From contig NZ_JADBEM010000001.1 of NCBI RefSeq assembly GCF_014873875.1, positions 9,486,001 to 9,550,000 on the forward strand: 64,000 bases of DNA, in the 5' to 3' direction. The notes under the pieces were generated by a model, which saw only the letters and a list, made by a program, of their open reading frames with translations, did no database searches and was not told the DNA's origin. Shown in pieces: positions 16,296 to 25,336 of the stretch. A program made the translations under genes and the position numbers. Each line of letters opens with the position of its first letter. The first letter of the stretch is position 1. The DNA is from Actinopolymorpha pittospori. GTDB lineage: Bacteria > Actinomycetota > Actinomycetes > Propionibacteriales > Actinopolymorphaceae.

Positions 16296-17453
16296 TCAAA
16301 GGGTGGCGCCGATCTGGCGGCCGACCTCGGCGAGGAGCCGTTCGGCCTCGGCGAGGGCAACCGCACGGTCCCCGCCGGCTGCCTCCATCAGGGACCAGGT
16401 CCGCTGGACACCGAGCTTCTCCCGGCCCTCCTCGCTCATGGCGATCTCTCCCGCGACCAGGAACACCGGTACGCCGGATCGGCGGGCGAGGTGCGCGATC
16501 GCCGCGGGTGCCTTGCCGTGCAGGGTCTGGTCGTCGCAGCGACCCTCGCCGGTGACGACGACACGGGCACCACCGAGATGGCGTTCGAACCCCAGGATGT
16601 CGAGCACGAACGCCGCCCCCTCGATGATCTCCGCGTCCAGCAGACCGTAGGCCGTCGCCGCGACTCCCCCGGCCGCCCCGCCGCCGCGCAGAGTACGGAT
16701 GTCCCTTCCCGACAACTCCTGGACGAGCGCGGCGAACTCGTCGATCTCCCGCTCGACCTGGTCGGCCGCCTCGCCGGTGAGGCCCTTCTGCGGTCCGAAG
16801 ACCGCGACGCTGCCCTCCGGACCGAGCAGCGGGCAGGTGACGTCCGCCGCGATCCTGATCCGGGCGTCGCGCAGACCAGGGTGCAGCCCGTCCAGGTCGA
16901 CCGCCACGATCCGTCCGAGCCCAGCGGCTCCGGGCTCGACGGGGAGGCCGTCCCGGTCGAGCAGGCGCGCGCCGAGGCCGACCAGCAGTCCCGTACCCGC
17001 ATCCGTGGACGCGCTGCCGCCCAGTCCCAGCACGATGTCGTCGCAGCCGTGGTCGAGCGCGGCGGCGATCGCCTGGCCGACCCCGACGGTGTGGGCCGTC
17101 ATCGGATGCAGGGCGGCACCAGGCAGCGTGGACATGCCGCAGGTGTTGGCGAGTTCGACCACGGCCTGCCGGCCACGGCGCGCGACAACGCTGTCGACCG
17201 GCGTACCGATCGCGTTGACGACGGTGACCGGCAGCGGCTCGAACCCGGCGGCGATCGCCGCGTCGACCGTGCCGTCACCTCCGTCGGCGATCGGCGCGAC
17301 GTCGATCGGCGCGTCGGGTCGAACGTCGTGGATGCCGCGGGCCAGCGCCCGCGACACCTCCAACGCGGTGAGGGAGTGCTTGAACTTGTCCGGAGCGATG
17401 ACGACCGTCCGCGACGACAAGGCGTCCGCCGGGTGGCCCGATCCGACCGCCAT
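16296..17453 (-). CDS. Glycerate 2-kinase, GK-II (GlxK) family
   Basis: 385 residues from the ATG at 17453. Family landmarks: VIAPDKFKHSLTALEVSRA start, PIADGGDGTVDA, VLGLGGSASTDAGTG, VFGPQKG and VVTGEGRCDDQTLHGKAP. The enzyme phosphorylates D-glycerate to 2-phosphoglycerate (or 3-), feeding sugar-acid carbon into glycolysis. Its ATG shares a base with the upstream dehydratase stop (TGATG), so they are translationally coupled. With a hydroxypyruvate-isomerase-like gene close by, it fits a route through tartronate semialdehyde and glycerate; no tartronate-semialdehyde reductase is visible here. Confidence 0.92.
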   Translation of the reverse strand: MAVGSGHPADALSSRTVVIAPDKFKHSLTALEVSRALARGIHDVRPDAPIDVAPIADGGDGTVDAAIAAGFEPLPVTVVNAIGTPVDSVVARRGRQAVVELANTCGMSTLPGAALHPMTAHTVGVGQAIAAALDHGCDDIVLGLGGSASTDAGTGLLVGLGARLLDRDGLPVEPGAAGLGRIVAVDLDGLHPGLRDARIRIAADVTCPLLGPEGSVAVFGPQKGLTGEAADQVEREIDEFAALVQELSGRDIRTLRGGGAAGGVAATAYGLLDAEIIEGAAFVLDILGFERHLGGARVVVTGEGRCDDQTLHGKAPAAIAHLARRSGVPVFLVAGEIAMSEEGREKLGVQRTWSLMEAAGGDRAVALAEAERLLAEVGRQIGATL

Positions 17454-18577
17454 CAACGTGCGATCTCGTGGGTGGCGACCGCGTGTCCCTTGATCCACTC
17501 CCAGTCGTAGCTGACCCCAAGTCCCGGCCCCGAGGGCACCGACACGCATCCGTCCACGCCGACCGCGCCGAGGTCCTCGGTGTAGCCGTCGCCGTAGACC
17601 GGCGGCATGACCGGGTTGCCGAGTTCGGGATCGAGCAGGCCGAGCTCGTAGTAGTTGGTGTTCCGGATCGCCGCCATGCAGTGGCGTTGGGCCGGACCGG
17701 CCGCGTGCACCTCGACGTCGATACCGAGCGACTCGGCCGCGCGGGCGGTCTTGATCACCCCGGTGATGCCCATGTCGAGTTCGGGGTCGGCTCGCAGCAT
17801 GTCGGTGCCGCCGGTCAACGCGAGCGACATCCGCAACTCCAGCCCCCGCACGAACTCCGTAATGAGCAAGGGCGTCTTGACACGTTCGCGCAGGATCTTG
17901 TGGGCGGTCGGCGCGTCGCCGCGCAGCGGGTCCTCCCACCAGTACGCGCCCACCTCGTCGCAGACCCGGCCCAGCTTGAGCGCGTCCGCGAGCGTGGGCA
18001 GGCCCTTGCCGGGGTCGGTCATGACGTCGGCCCGGCCGGCCAGGCGTTCACCGACGGCGCACATCACGTCGATCTCGTCCTTGACCAGTCCGGTGCCGAA
18101 CCCGTGGAACTTGTAGGCCCGGACGCCGAGCCTGACGCAGTACTCGGCGTAGTCGGCGTAGGCGGCCGGCGAACCCAGCGAGCCACGCCCCTTGGTGCCG
18201 CCCACGGTGCTGACGTAGGCGGGGAGGCGTTCCCGGTGCCGGCCGAGCAGCGCCCAGATCGGTGCTCCGGCGGCCTTGCCGGCGATGTCCCACAACGCGA
18301 TGTCGACGGCGCCGTAGCCGATCCGGTCGTGCTTGGCGTGCGCGCGGTTGACCGCGTCCCAGAGCCGCTCGCGGTCGCGGTAGTCCTGTCCGACCACCAT
18401 CCGCAGTCCGGCGAGGGTCTGCGGAACGGCGAGCGGCGGTGCGCTCCACAACGCGACGTAGCTGCCCTCGTGGCCGTCGTCTGTGCGCAGCTGGACCGCG
18501 AACTTCCGCAGGGCGCGGCCGGATCCTGGTACGTCGAACTCGAACTCGGTGAGGGTGGCGGACTCGACGATGGTCAT
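17453..18577 (-). CDS. Enolase-superfamily dehydratase/racemase, mandelate racemase-like
   Basis: 374 residues from the ATG at 18577. Capping domain, then a barrel with YKFHGFG (catalytic Lys strand), VMTDPGKG (Asp ligand), YWWEDPL and LITEFVRG (Glu ligands) and VEVHAAGP (His). The substrate is probably an aldonic or uronic acid. It is the middle gene of a minus-strand operon: TIM-barrel-like gene upstream by 70 bp, glycerate kinase coupled downstream. This is the second enolase-superfamily enzyme in the window; it differs clearly in sequence from the one at 717-1877. Confidence 0.85.
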   Translation of the reverse strand: MTIVESATLTEFEFDVPGSGRALRKFAVQLRTDDGHEGSYVALWSAPPLAVPQTLAGLRMVVGQDYRDRERLWDAVNRAHAKHDRIGYGAVDIALWDIAGKAAGAPIWALLGRHRERLPAYVSTVGGTKGRGSLGSPAAYADYAEYCVRLGVRAYKFHGFGTGLVKDEIDVMCAVGERLAGRADVMTDPGKGLPTLADALKLGRVCDEVGAYWWEDPLRGDAPTAHKILRERVKTPLLITEFVRGLELRMSLALTGGTDMLRADPELDMGITGVIKTARAAESLGIDVEVHAAGPAQRHCMAAIRNTNYYELGLLDPELGNPVMPPVYGDGYTEDLGAVGVDGCVSVPSGPGLGVSYDWEWIKGHAVATHEIAR

Positions 18578-18647
18578 GCGGCGGCCTTCCGGGTGCGGGT
18601 GTCGATGGCGGTCAGGCGCTGGGACCTGGCCGTGGCGGTGGGTGCGC

Positions 18648-19982
18648 TCATGTCGTCGCCTTCTCGCCCGGCTTGTGGATCCAGTCCTCCTCCAGCGCCT
18701 CCCACTCGCGCATTCCGGTGGCCACGGCCCGCAGGCGTTCCATCGTCGCGCCGTCGTAGTGTCCGAGTGACAGGCCGTCGCAGCCCGCGTCGACGGCCGC
18801 CTTGACGCTGGCGCGCAGCGTCTCCGGCGTCGCGTTCGGGCGGACGCCGAGCGCCGCCAACAGTGGCTTGTCATAGCCGAGGGCACGGCGGGCCTTCATC
18901 AGCTTCGCTCGTTTGACCGCCACGCCCTCAGGGGTGCCGAGCTGGTCGGAGTAGTCGGACTCGCGCACGGAGTCGACGTACTCAAAGGCCGACCGGAAGT
19001 TGAGTCCGGCGAGCTCCGGCTGCGACATGTAGGTGTTGTAGCGGAAGTCCACCTCGGGACGGGCGGCGTGGATGGCCTCGGAGATGACGCGGAAGAGGTC
19101 GTCGATGGAGCGACGCCGGAACAGCAGCCACGCGGCGAAGGCGTCGTTCTCCAACAACAGCTCGGTCTCGCTGTAGTTGCTCTCCCGCAGCAGGGTGCCC
19201 TCGTGCGCCTCCTCGAGGTCCCGGCCGGTCGAGACCATCGCGAGATGCCTGCTCTGCCGCAGGACCTCCTCCCAGTCGAGTCCCTGGGCGCGCGCCTTCG
19301 CCTCGCAGGCGGCGCAGAAGCAGCCGCCGGTCGCGACGGCCATCACCGCGGTCCAGCCCGCCGGTTTGCTGCTGGCGCTCACGGTGTTGCTGGACCGGAA
19401 GCCCGAGCCGAACATCACCAGACAGGACTGGATGAAGTCGATGTCGTGGTTGGCCGCGAGGTCGGTCACCAGGCCGACGAGGTACTCCTGGACGTCGGGG
19501 TTGTTCAGACAGGGCAGGGCCCGCTGGGCCTCGACGGCCTCGAAGGTTCCGACCGAGTTGCCGAACACGTCGCGCTGCAGGACGTCCGCGTACTGCTCCC
19601 GAGCCACCTGGGCGTCGAGGATCGTGTGCGAGATCTCGCAGCCGGTCTTCATTCCACGCGACCGGGCCGACTCGACCAGGGTGTCCAGCCAGTCGGTGCC
19701 GGCGAGGAACTCGCGGCTGGAGGTCATCGGCTTGATCCGGCCGGGATAGGCCTCTGGCCGCGGGATCCAGTAGGCGCGACTGTCCTCGGGCGTGTAGTAC
19801 TTCCGGACCGGGTTGTGCGGGTAGAAGCGGGCGTGCAGCGGCCGCTTCTCCTTGTGCATGAGGCCGACGAGGTACGCCGAGTTGACCCCGGCCAGCGCCT
19901 CGAGGTTGTCCAGGCACCGGTCGACACCTTCGTCGGCCAGGTCCCACGCGTACAGGCTGGCTGCGATCTCGTTCAAGGGCAT
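18648..19982 (-). CDS. Probable TIM-barrel glycoside-hydrolase-like protein, unknown function
   Basis: 444 residues. The overall look resembles the putative family-10-like glycosyl hydrolases of carbohydrate loci: a barrel start (ASLYAWDLADEGVDRCLDNL), a MKTGCEISHTILD strand, a LPCLNNPDVQEYL block, and a three-Cys motif CFCAAC followed by a helix, as seen in those proteins, where the Cys cluster is thought to be structural or metal-binding. FRYNTYM and ALGVRPNATPETLR form late barrel strands. No signal peptide, so it is cytoplasmic. It is the first gene of an operon with a dehydratase and glycerate kinase and is divergent from a hydroxypyruvate-isomerase-like gene. The reaction is unknown. 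Confidence 0.6.
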   Translation of the reverse strand: MPLNEIAASLYAWDLADEGVDRCLDNLEALAGVNSAYLVGLMHKEKRPLHARFYPHNPVRKYYTPEDSRAYWIPRPEAYPGRIKPMTSSREFLAGTDWLDTLVESARSRGMKTGCEISHTILDAQVAREQYADVLQRDVFGNSVGTFEAVEAQRALPCLNNPDVQEYLVGLVTDLAANHDIDFIQSCLVMFGSGFRSSNTVSASSKPAGWTAVMAVATGGCFCAACEAKARAQGLDWEEVLRQSRHLAMVSTGRDLEEAHEGTLLRESNYSETELLLENDAFAAWLLFRRRSIDDLFRVISEAIHAARPEVDFRYNTYMSQPELAGLNFRSAFEYVDSVRESDYSDQLGTPEGVAVKRAKLMKARRALGYDKPLLAALGVRPNATPETLRASVKAAVDAGCDGLSLGHYDGATMERLRAVATGMREWEALEEDWIHKPGEKATT

Positions 19983-20361
19983 GGGGAGCGCCTCCGTCTC
20001 GGGGTCGGCCCCTTCCCCGTCACGGGGGAGGAAGGCCGTCGGATGCTCAAGCCATCAACGTTGTGCGCGAGGTCGAAAGTCGTCGCCGCGGCCGCATCAG
20101 GACACGGCCGAGGGCTGGAAGGGCGAGCACGCGGGTGGGTCCGGTACCCATCCGATGGAGCTCGGCGTCGAGTCCACCTGTTGCCTCCTCCTGAAGGGAT
20201 GCAGCAGCCTTGCGGAACGAGATCGACCCTGGCGTCTCCTGACGTCGCGAACTGGCCGCGGCGGAGGCGTGGACATGACTGTTTCAGCCGGATAACTTGC
20301 CTGTCAAGCAATCTAGTCAGACATGTGCACAAGTGGCTCGCGTACCCGAAGGAGAGCGCCG
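19983..20361. promoter_or_regulatory. Divergent promoter region of the sugar-acid locus
   Basis: A 379-bp gap with no gene, between divergent operons. It must hold both promoters. Near the right side is a TTGC(CTGTCAA)GCAA inverted repeat (20298-20312 area) and a GTCAGAC element at 20316-20322 that matches the GT-N3-AC core bound by GntR/FCD regulators; an FCD regulator gene lies at 21377. The assignment is tentative. Confidence 0.4.
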
Positions 20362-21177
20362 ATGCGGACGTCCCGGCCGGTCCTGAACGTCTCGATCACC
20401 CTCCGAGCCCTCCCGCTCCTGGAGCGGTTCGAGGCAGCTCGGCGACTCGGGTTCGAGCAGGTGGAGTTGTGGTGGCCGTTCGACTCCCCCACGCCCGGCG
20501 AGGGCGAGGTGAGCAGCCTCGTCGCGGCGTTGGACGATGCCGGCACCCGGCTGCGTGGGCTCAACCTCTTCGCGGGCGACATGCCGGCCGGTGAACGCGG
20601 AGTCGCCTCGAACCCCGAGCGGGCCGGAGAACTCACCGCCAACCTCGACGCGGTCCTCGCCATCGCGGAGGCGACCGGATGCCGGCTCTTCAACTGCCTC
20701 TACGGTCACCGCGACGAGCGCTGGAGCGAACAGCAGCAGGCCGAGACGGCCGACCAGGCGATCGCGGGTGCGGCCGACCGGTTGGCCGCGCTCGACGGCG
20801 TGGTCCTGATCGAGTGCCTCGCGCAGGGTGAGAACGGTGCGTACCCGCTCACCAGCCTCGAGCACTGCGCCGCGGTCGCCGACCGGGCGAACGCGCTGAG
20901 CACGCACGGCAACGTCGCGCCGCTCCTGGACCTCTACCACCTGGCACGCAACGGCTTCGACATCGTGGAGAGCGCCGCCCAGTGGGCGAAGCGGGTCGCG
21001 CACTGCCAGATCGCCGACGCGCCCGGCAGGCACGAGCCGGGCACGGGCGACCTCCCGCTGCGCGAGGCGATCGACACGTTGTACGCCAACGGGTACCAGG
21101 GGTTGGTCGCGGGAGAGTTCGTTCCCGCGTCGCCCGAGGGCCCGACCACCGCGTGGGTCGAGGACCTCGGGTGGTGA
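20362..21177 (+). CDS. Hydroxypyruvate isomerase-like TIM-barrel protein
   Basis: 271 residues from the ATG at 20362, preceded by GAAGGAGAG. The pattern is that of the Hyi/xylose-isomerase-like barrel: FEAARRLGFEQVELWWPFD start, LRGLNLFAGDMPAGERGVASNPE, VLIECLAQGENGAYPL with a metal Glu, PLLDLYHLARNG with Asp and His, HCQIADAPGRHEPGTG and GLVAGEFVP with the last Glu. Hyi interconverts hydroxypyruvate and tartronate semialdehyde. It is divergent from the dehydratase/glycerate-kinase operon and upstream of an FCD regulator, supporting a single sugar-acid pathway. Confidence 0.85.
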   Translation: MRTSRPVLNVSITLRALPLLERFEAARRLGFEQVELWWPFDSPTPGEGEVSSLVAALDDAGTRLRGLNLFAGDMPAGERGVASNPERAGELTANLDAVLAIAEATGCRLFNCLYGHRDERWSEQQQAETADQAIAGAADRLAALDGVVLIECLAQGENGAYPLTSLEHCAAVADRANALSTHGNVAPLLDLYHLARNGFDIVESAAQWAKRVAHCQIADAPGRHEPGTGDLPLREAIDTLYANGYQGLVAGEFVPASPEGPTTAWVEDLGW

Positions 21178-21376
21178 ACGGGAGCGTGCGAACGAAGGGT
21201 GTGAACGACGGTTGGTGAACGAGTCATGCTGAACGTGCATCCGTATTCTGGACGCGTCGGCGGCGTCCGCTGATCCGCTGTCGGCTACCGTCTCCGCGTG
21301 CCGTGGCGCGAGGTCGAACGTGTCCTCGCACATCCGCCGCGGCATCCCAGCGTCCGAGTACCAGGAGGACGGTCCC

Positions 21377-22099
21377 ATGGATCTTCAGTTGGAGACACGC
21401 TCACTGGTCGACGCTGTCACGCACGCCCTGCGCGACCGGATCCTGACCGGCGAGATCCCTGCCGGCGCGGCGCTGACCGAACAGACCGTCGCGACCGGGG
21501 CCAACGTCGCCCGGCCGACCGCCAAGGCCGCGATCGAACGCCTCACGCACGAAGGCCTGTTGCGGCGAGGAGCCAACAAGACCGCCCGGGTTCCCCAACT
21601 CGACGCGGACGACATCGCCGACCTGTACTTCAGCCGGATGTTCCTCGAACGCGAGGCCGTCGCGGCGCTGGCGCGGGCGAGCACCGTCCCCGAGCCGGCC
21701 TGCGACGCGCACCGGCGGTTCCAGATCGCGGCCAAGGACCGGTCGCTCACCGGCATCGTCGAAGCCGACATCGACTTCCACGTCGCGTTGGTGGCGGCCC
21801 TGAACAGCCCGCGGGTGAGTCGTATGCACACCTCGGTGATGGGTGAGGCACATCTGTGCATGGCGCAGGTGCAGGCGCACCGGCTCCTGACCGCGAAGAC
21901 CATCGCCACCGAGCACGGCGCCATCGTCGACGCGATCGCGTCGGGTGAGGAGGAGACGGCCGCCCGTCTCCTCGTCGACCATCTCGAACGCGCCCGGGAC
22001 CGGCTCGTCAACAACCTCGCGGTCATCTCCGCCACGGCGGCCGGCGCGGCGGCCACCGTGCCGGACCCGAGCCCGGACACGGCGGCCGCGGAGAGCTAG
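21377..22099 (+). CDS. GntR-family regulator, FCD type
   Basis: 240 residues; the ATG at 21377 has AGGAGGA upstream. Winged HTH at residues 8-70 (VTHALRDRILTGEIPAGAALTEQTVA, RPTAKAAIERLTHEGLLRR), then an all-helical FCD domain whose metal ligands fit DIDFHVALVAA, MGEAHLCMAQ and ATEHGAIVDAI. FCD regulators typically sense carboxylic acids. It follows the hydroxypyruvate-isomerase-like gene and is the likely controller of the 16.3-21.2 kb locus. Confidence 0.9.
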   Translation: MDLQLETRSLVDAVTHALRDRILTGEIPAGAALTEQTVATGANVARPTAKAAIERLTHEGLLRRGANKTARVPQLDADDIADLYFSRMFLEREAVAALARASTVPEPACDAHRRFQIAAKDRSLTGIVEADIDFHVALVAALNSPRVSRMHTSVMGEAHLCMAQVQAHRLLTAKTIATEHGAIVDAIASGEEETAARLLVDHLERARDRLVNNLAVISATAAGAAATVPDPSPDTAAAES

Positions 22100-22123
22100 G
22101 ACACGACCTGGTACACCGGCCGG

Positions 22124-23686
22124 TCAGCCGACGCGCTCGACCGTGCCGACGGCGCCGTCGCCCTGCGGAGACGCCGGTTCGCTCGGCGTGCGCCGCAGCA
22201 GCAGTGTGACCGCGAGGGCGGTGGCGGCCATCACGACCGTGCCCACGATCGCCGACAGTGCCATGCCCTGCGTGAACGCCTCCTGCGCCGAACCGAGCAG
22301 CGCCGTTCCGATCCGTTCGGGTAGCTGGCTCGCGACCTCGACCGCTCCGGGGAGGGTCTCGCGAGCCGCCTCTGCGGCTTCGCGGGGCACCCCACTGGCC
22401 GTGACGGCGGCGACCTCGGCCCGGTAGACCGCGGCTCCGATGCTGCCCAGGATGGCGATGCCCACCGCGGCACCGAGTTCGCTGCTCGCCTCGGACAGCG
22501 CGGACGCCGAACCCGCACGCGCGGCCGGGGCGGCACTGACCACCATGTCGGACGCCAGTGCGAGGACGGCGCTGATCCCGAGCACCATCACGGCAAACCC
22601 CAGCAGCAGAACGGCGAGTGGGGAGTCGACCCGGATCTGGGTCATCACCGCGAAGCCCGCGGACACGAGCACCAGGCCGCCGCCCACGACGTAGCCCGGA
22701 CGGAGCCTGCGCAGGAGCGCCACCGCCAGCAGCGCGCCGACCGGCATCACCGCGACCACCGGGAGGTTCCACATCGCCGCCTCGAACGGCCCCATGCCGA
22801 GCACCAACTGGAGGTACTGCGTGCTGAACAGCAGGAAGCCCACCATCGCGAACATCGTGAGCGTGCTCGCCGCGATCGACGTACTGAAGGGGCGGTTGCG
22901 GAACAGCCGGACGTCGAGCATCGGATCGGGCAGGGTGCGCTGCCGACGCAGGAACACCAGTCCGAGCAGGGCGCCGGCGAGGACCGACAGCACCGGAACG
23001 ACCCCCAGGCCGTCCTCCGCGATCCGCTTCACGCCGTAGACCATCGCGAGCACCGCGACCAGGGAGAGGACGACGCTCGCGAGGTCGAGGCGACCCACGC
23101 CCCGGCTCCGGAACTCCGGCAGCAGGACCGGCCCCAGCACCAGCAGCAGCACCATGAAGGGCACGTTGACCAGGAACGCCGATCCCCACCAGAAGTGCTC
23201 GAGCATCGCCCCACCGACGAGCGGGCCGAGCATGGCGCCACCGGAGAAGCCGGCGGTCCAGACGGCGATCGCCGTGCGACGTTGCCCCGGGTCGTGGAAC
23301 ATGTTGCGGATCAGCGAGAGTGTCGACGGCCCCAGGGTCGCGCCCGCGACACCCAGCAGCGCGCGGGTCGCGATGAGCATCTCGGCGCTGGTGGAGTACG
23401 CCGCGAGGACCGACGCGATGCCGAATGCCCCCGCGCCGACCAGGAGCAACCGGCGACGGCCGAACCGGTCGCCGAGCGTGCCCATCGTGAGCAGCATGCC
23501 GGCCAGCAGGAACCCGTAGATGTCCATGATCCACAACATCTGGGCGCTGCTCGGCCGCAGGTCGGCGCTGAGGAAGGGCAACGCGAAGTTCAGTACGGAC
23601 ATGTCCATCGAGACGAGCAGGCACGGGAGGACCAGCACGGCGAGGCCGAGCCATTCCTTCCGACCGGCCTTTGCCGTGTCAGTCAT
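22124..23686 (-). CDS. MFS drug efflux transporter, DHA2 (14 TM) type
   Basis: 520 residues from the ATG at 23686; an upstream in-frame start at 23704 is possible. Fourteen helices are expected for the EmrB/QacA branch; motif A (GTLGDRFGRRRLL) and motif C (AGFSGGAMLGPLVGG) are present, and the SMDMSVLNFALPFLS start is typical of SmvA/QacA-like pumps. It exports toxic, often cationic, compounds by proton antiport. A TetR gene is divergent 71 bp away, with three operator-like dyads between, so the pump is probably induced by its substrate. Confidence 0.92.
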   Translation of the reverse strand: MTDTAKAGRKEWLGLAVLVLPCLLVSMDMSVLNFALPFLSADLRPSSAQMLWIMDIYGFLLAGMLLTMGTLGDRFGRRRLLLVGAGAFGIASVLAAYSTSAEMLIATRALLGVAGATLGPSTLSLIRNMFHDPGQRRTAIAVWTAGFSGGAMLGPLVGGAMLEHFWWGSAFLVNVPFMVLLLVLGPVLLPEFRSRGVGRLDLASVVLSLVAVLAMVYGVKRIAEDGLGVVPVLSVLAGALLGLVFLRRQRTLPDPMLDVRLFRNRPFSTSIAASTLTMFAMVGFLLFSTQYLQLVLGMGPFEAAMWNLPVVAVMPVGALLAVALLRRLRPGYVVGGGLVLVSAGFAVMTQIRVDSPLAVLLLGFAVMVLGISAVLALASDMVVSAAPAARAGSASALSEASSELGAAVGIAILGSIGAAVYRAEVAAVTASGVPREAAEAARETLPGAVEVASQLPERIGTALLGSAQEAFTQGMALSAIVGTVVMAATALAVTLLLRRTPSEPASPQGDGAVGTVERVG

Positions 23687-23694
23687 GAGCCGAA

Positions 23695-23736
23695 CTATAC
23701 GCACGTATTAAACGCTCGTATAGGACGTTCGTATAG
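23695..23736. promoter_or_regulatory. Three tandem TetR operator-like dyads
   Basis: The element CGTAT recurs at 23704, 23717 and 23730, exactly 13 bp apart. The first forms a perfect dyad ATACG-CA-CGTAT (23697-23708); the other two have weaker left halves (AAACG-CT-CGTAT and GGACG-TT-CGTAT). A CTATACG/CGTATAG inverted pair also spans the block. It lies between the divergent efflux pump and TetR genes and overlaps both leader regions. Confidence 0.6.
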
Positions 23737-23757
23737 CGGCTTGGGTAGGCTTCCCCC

Positions 23758-24444
23758 GTGGGACATCGAGAGGACCTGCTCGCCGGGGCGCGGAAGTGCC
23801 TGTACGAGCGCGGATACGCACACACCACCGCCCGCGACCTGGTGGCGGCATCTGGCACCAACCTGGCCTCGATCGGCTACCACTTCGGTTCCAAGGAGGC
23901 GCTGCTGACGGAGGCGCTGATCTCCGCGTTCGACGAGTGGGGCGAGGAGCTCGTCCACGTCGCGCGCACCAACGCCGTCAGCGGCAAGGGCGCGCTCGAA
24001 CAGATGGAGGCGCTGTGGGTGTGGATGATCGAGTCGTTCGACCGGCTGCGCCCGCTGATGATCGCCAACTTCGAGGCCTTCGCCCAGGCCTCACACTCCG
24101 ACCGGTTGCGGGCCCAGTTGGCGAGCTACTACGAGCGCTCCCGGCAGGAGTACGTCGAGGCCTTCGCCCAGGCCTCACACTCCGACCGGTTGCGGGCCCA
24201 GTTGGCGAGCTACTACGAGCGCTCCCGGCAGGAGTACGTCGAGGCCTCCAGGGAGTTCACCGGAGTCGACGGTGCGGAGGCGCGCGCCGTCGGCTCGTTC
24301 CACATGGCTCTGCTCGACGGCCTGATGCTGCAGTGGATCCTCGACCCCGAACACGCACCTTCCGGCCAGGAGATGGCGGGCGCGTTCCGCTCGATGGTCG
24401 AGCTGGTACGCCGCGACGACGCGAGCACCCCTCCGAGCGGCTGA
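23758..24444 (+). CDS. TetR-family regulator with internal 28-residue duplication
   Basis: 228 residues from a GTG at 23758. HTH: LAGARKCLYERGYAHTTARDLVAASGTNLASIGYHFGSKEAL. The ligand domain contains two identical copies of a 28-residue segment beginning EAFAQASHSDR and ending QEYV (residues 106-133 and 134-161), encoded by a perfect 84-bp tandem duplication. A protein without the duplication would be 200 residues, the normal TetR length. The extra helix-loop may distort the ligand pocket or the dimer. It is divergent from the efflux pump gene and is its likely repressor. Confidence 0.88.
   Translation: MGHREDLLAGARKCLYERGYAHTTARDLVAASGTNLASIGYHFGSKEALLTEALISAFDEWGEELVHVARTNAVSGKGALEQMEALWVWMIESFDRLRPLMIANFEAFAQASHSDRLRAQLASYYERSRQEYVEAFAQASHSDRLRAQLASYYERSRQEYVEASREFTGVDGAEARAVGSFHMALLDGLMLQWILDPEHAPSGQEMAGAFRSMVELVRRDDASTPPSG
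24073..24240 (+). repeat. Perfect 84-bp tandem duplication inside TetR gene
   Basis: Unit 24073-24156 is repeated without any difference at 24157-24240, in frame. A partial third match begins (GAGGCCT) and then diverges. Perfect identity implies a recent event or an assembly error. Confidence 0.95.
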
Positions 24445-24515
24445 CCCGCGCGGAGTCGGCCGGGCCGCCATGCGGCGCCCGGACGCCTACGGACGACCGG
24501 GCGCGCGGCGCCGCG

Positions 24516-24944
24516 CTACTTGTGCGTCCGATGTCGTAGGCCCAGGCGGTCCCGGAAACCGGTCGGGTGCTCCGCCTCGGCCCGCTGCCCCGGGACCTCG
24601 CCCGAAGTCCCGGGCTTCGCGGACCCGGAGCGCTCGCCCTCGAGCCGCTCCATGCGCTGGGCCTCCCGCTTGCGCAGCTCGTCCGCCTCGCGACGGGTGT
24701 GCCGCAGCTCGCGCCGGTGGGCCCTGGCTCGGTACGCGGCCCTCGCCATCATCGCCAGGCCCAACATGCCGACGAGTCCCGTGATGACGCCCCAGAAGAA
24801 CACCCAGCCGGACGACATCGGCACCGGCCAGCCGAAGAGCGTGAAGTTGCTGGCCAGCGTCGCGTCGGCGCCCTGGTTGGCCGCCGTTCCGACGACACCG
24901 ACCACGGCCGCCGCCACGAAGAGGATCAGCCCAAGGAAGAACAT
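24516..24944 (-). CDS. Small two-helix membrane protein with charged tail
   Basis: 142 residues; the ATG at 24944 has GCGGAGGCGAG upstream. Two membrane helices (FFLGLILFVAAAVVGVVGTAA and VFFWGVITGLVGMLGLAMMA) are followed by a highly charged cytoplasmic tail likely to be helical (RRELRHTRREADELRKREAQ). This layout is common in small actinobacterial envelope proteins of unknown function. No close functional neighbour. Confidence 0.7.
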   Translation of the reverse strand: MFFLGLILFVAAAVVGVVGTAANQGADATLASNFTLFGWPVPMSSGWVFFWGVITGLVGMLGLAMMARAAYRARAHRRELRHTRREADELRKREAQRMERLEGERSGSAKPGTSGEVPGQRAEAEHPTGFRDRLGLRHRTHK

Positions 24945-25336
24945 GAAGCTCGCCTCCGCACGCGTCGAGATCTCCCCACCCGCGGGTCCGAGCGACGCCA
25001 AGCGGAGGGCGCGCGGCCCTCGTACTTCAGATCGCCGTGGGCCCACGGCGTGCTGCCAGTCAATCGCCGCTTCGCGACGTCCGTCAAGGTACGGCAGTCA
25101 CTGGTAAACGCCCAGGTGAGAGTGGATACGACCGGGGGCCGTGCCCGAGCGGGACAAGTCCGGAGAATGCCGCGTCCCGCTCCTTCCCCGCCCACCCGGC
25201 ACGAGCTCTCCGTCCGCTGAGTCCAGCCGTGTCGCACCCGCTCACCCGGTCGGCCGAGCCGACGGACGGCGGTGGGTACCCGCCTCTGCCGATCGGCCGA
25301 TGTGCCGGGTGGCTCGCCGGCACGAGCCTGGATGCC

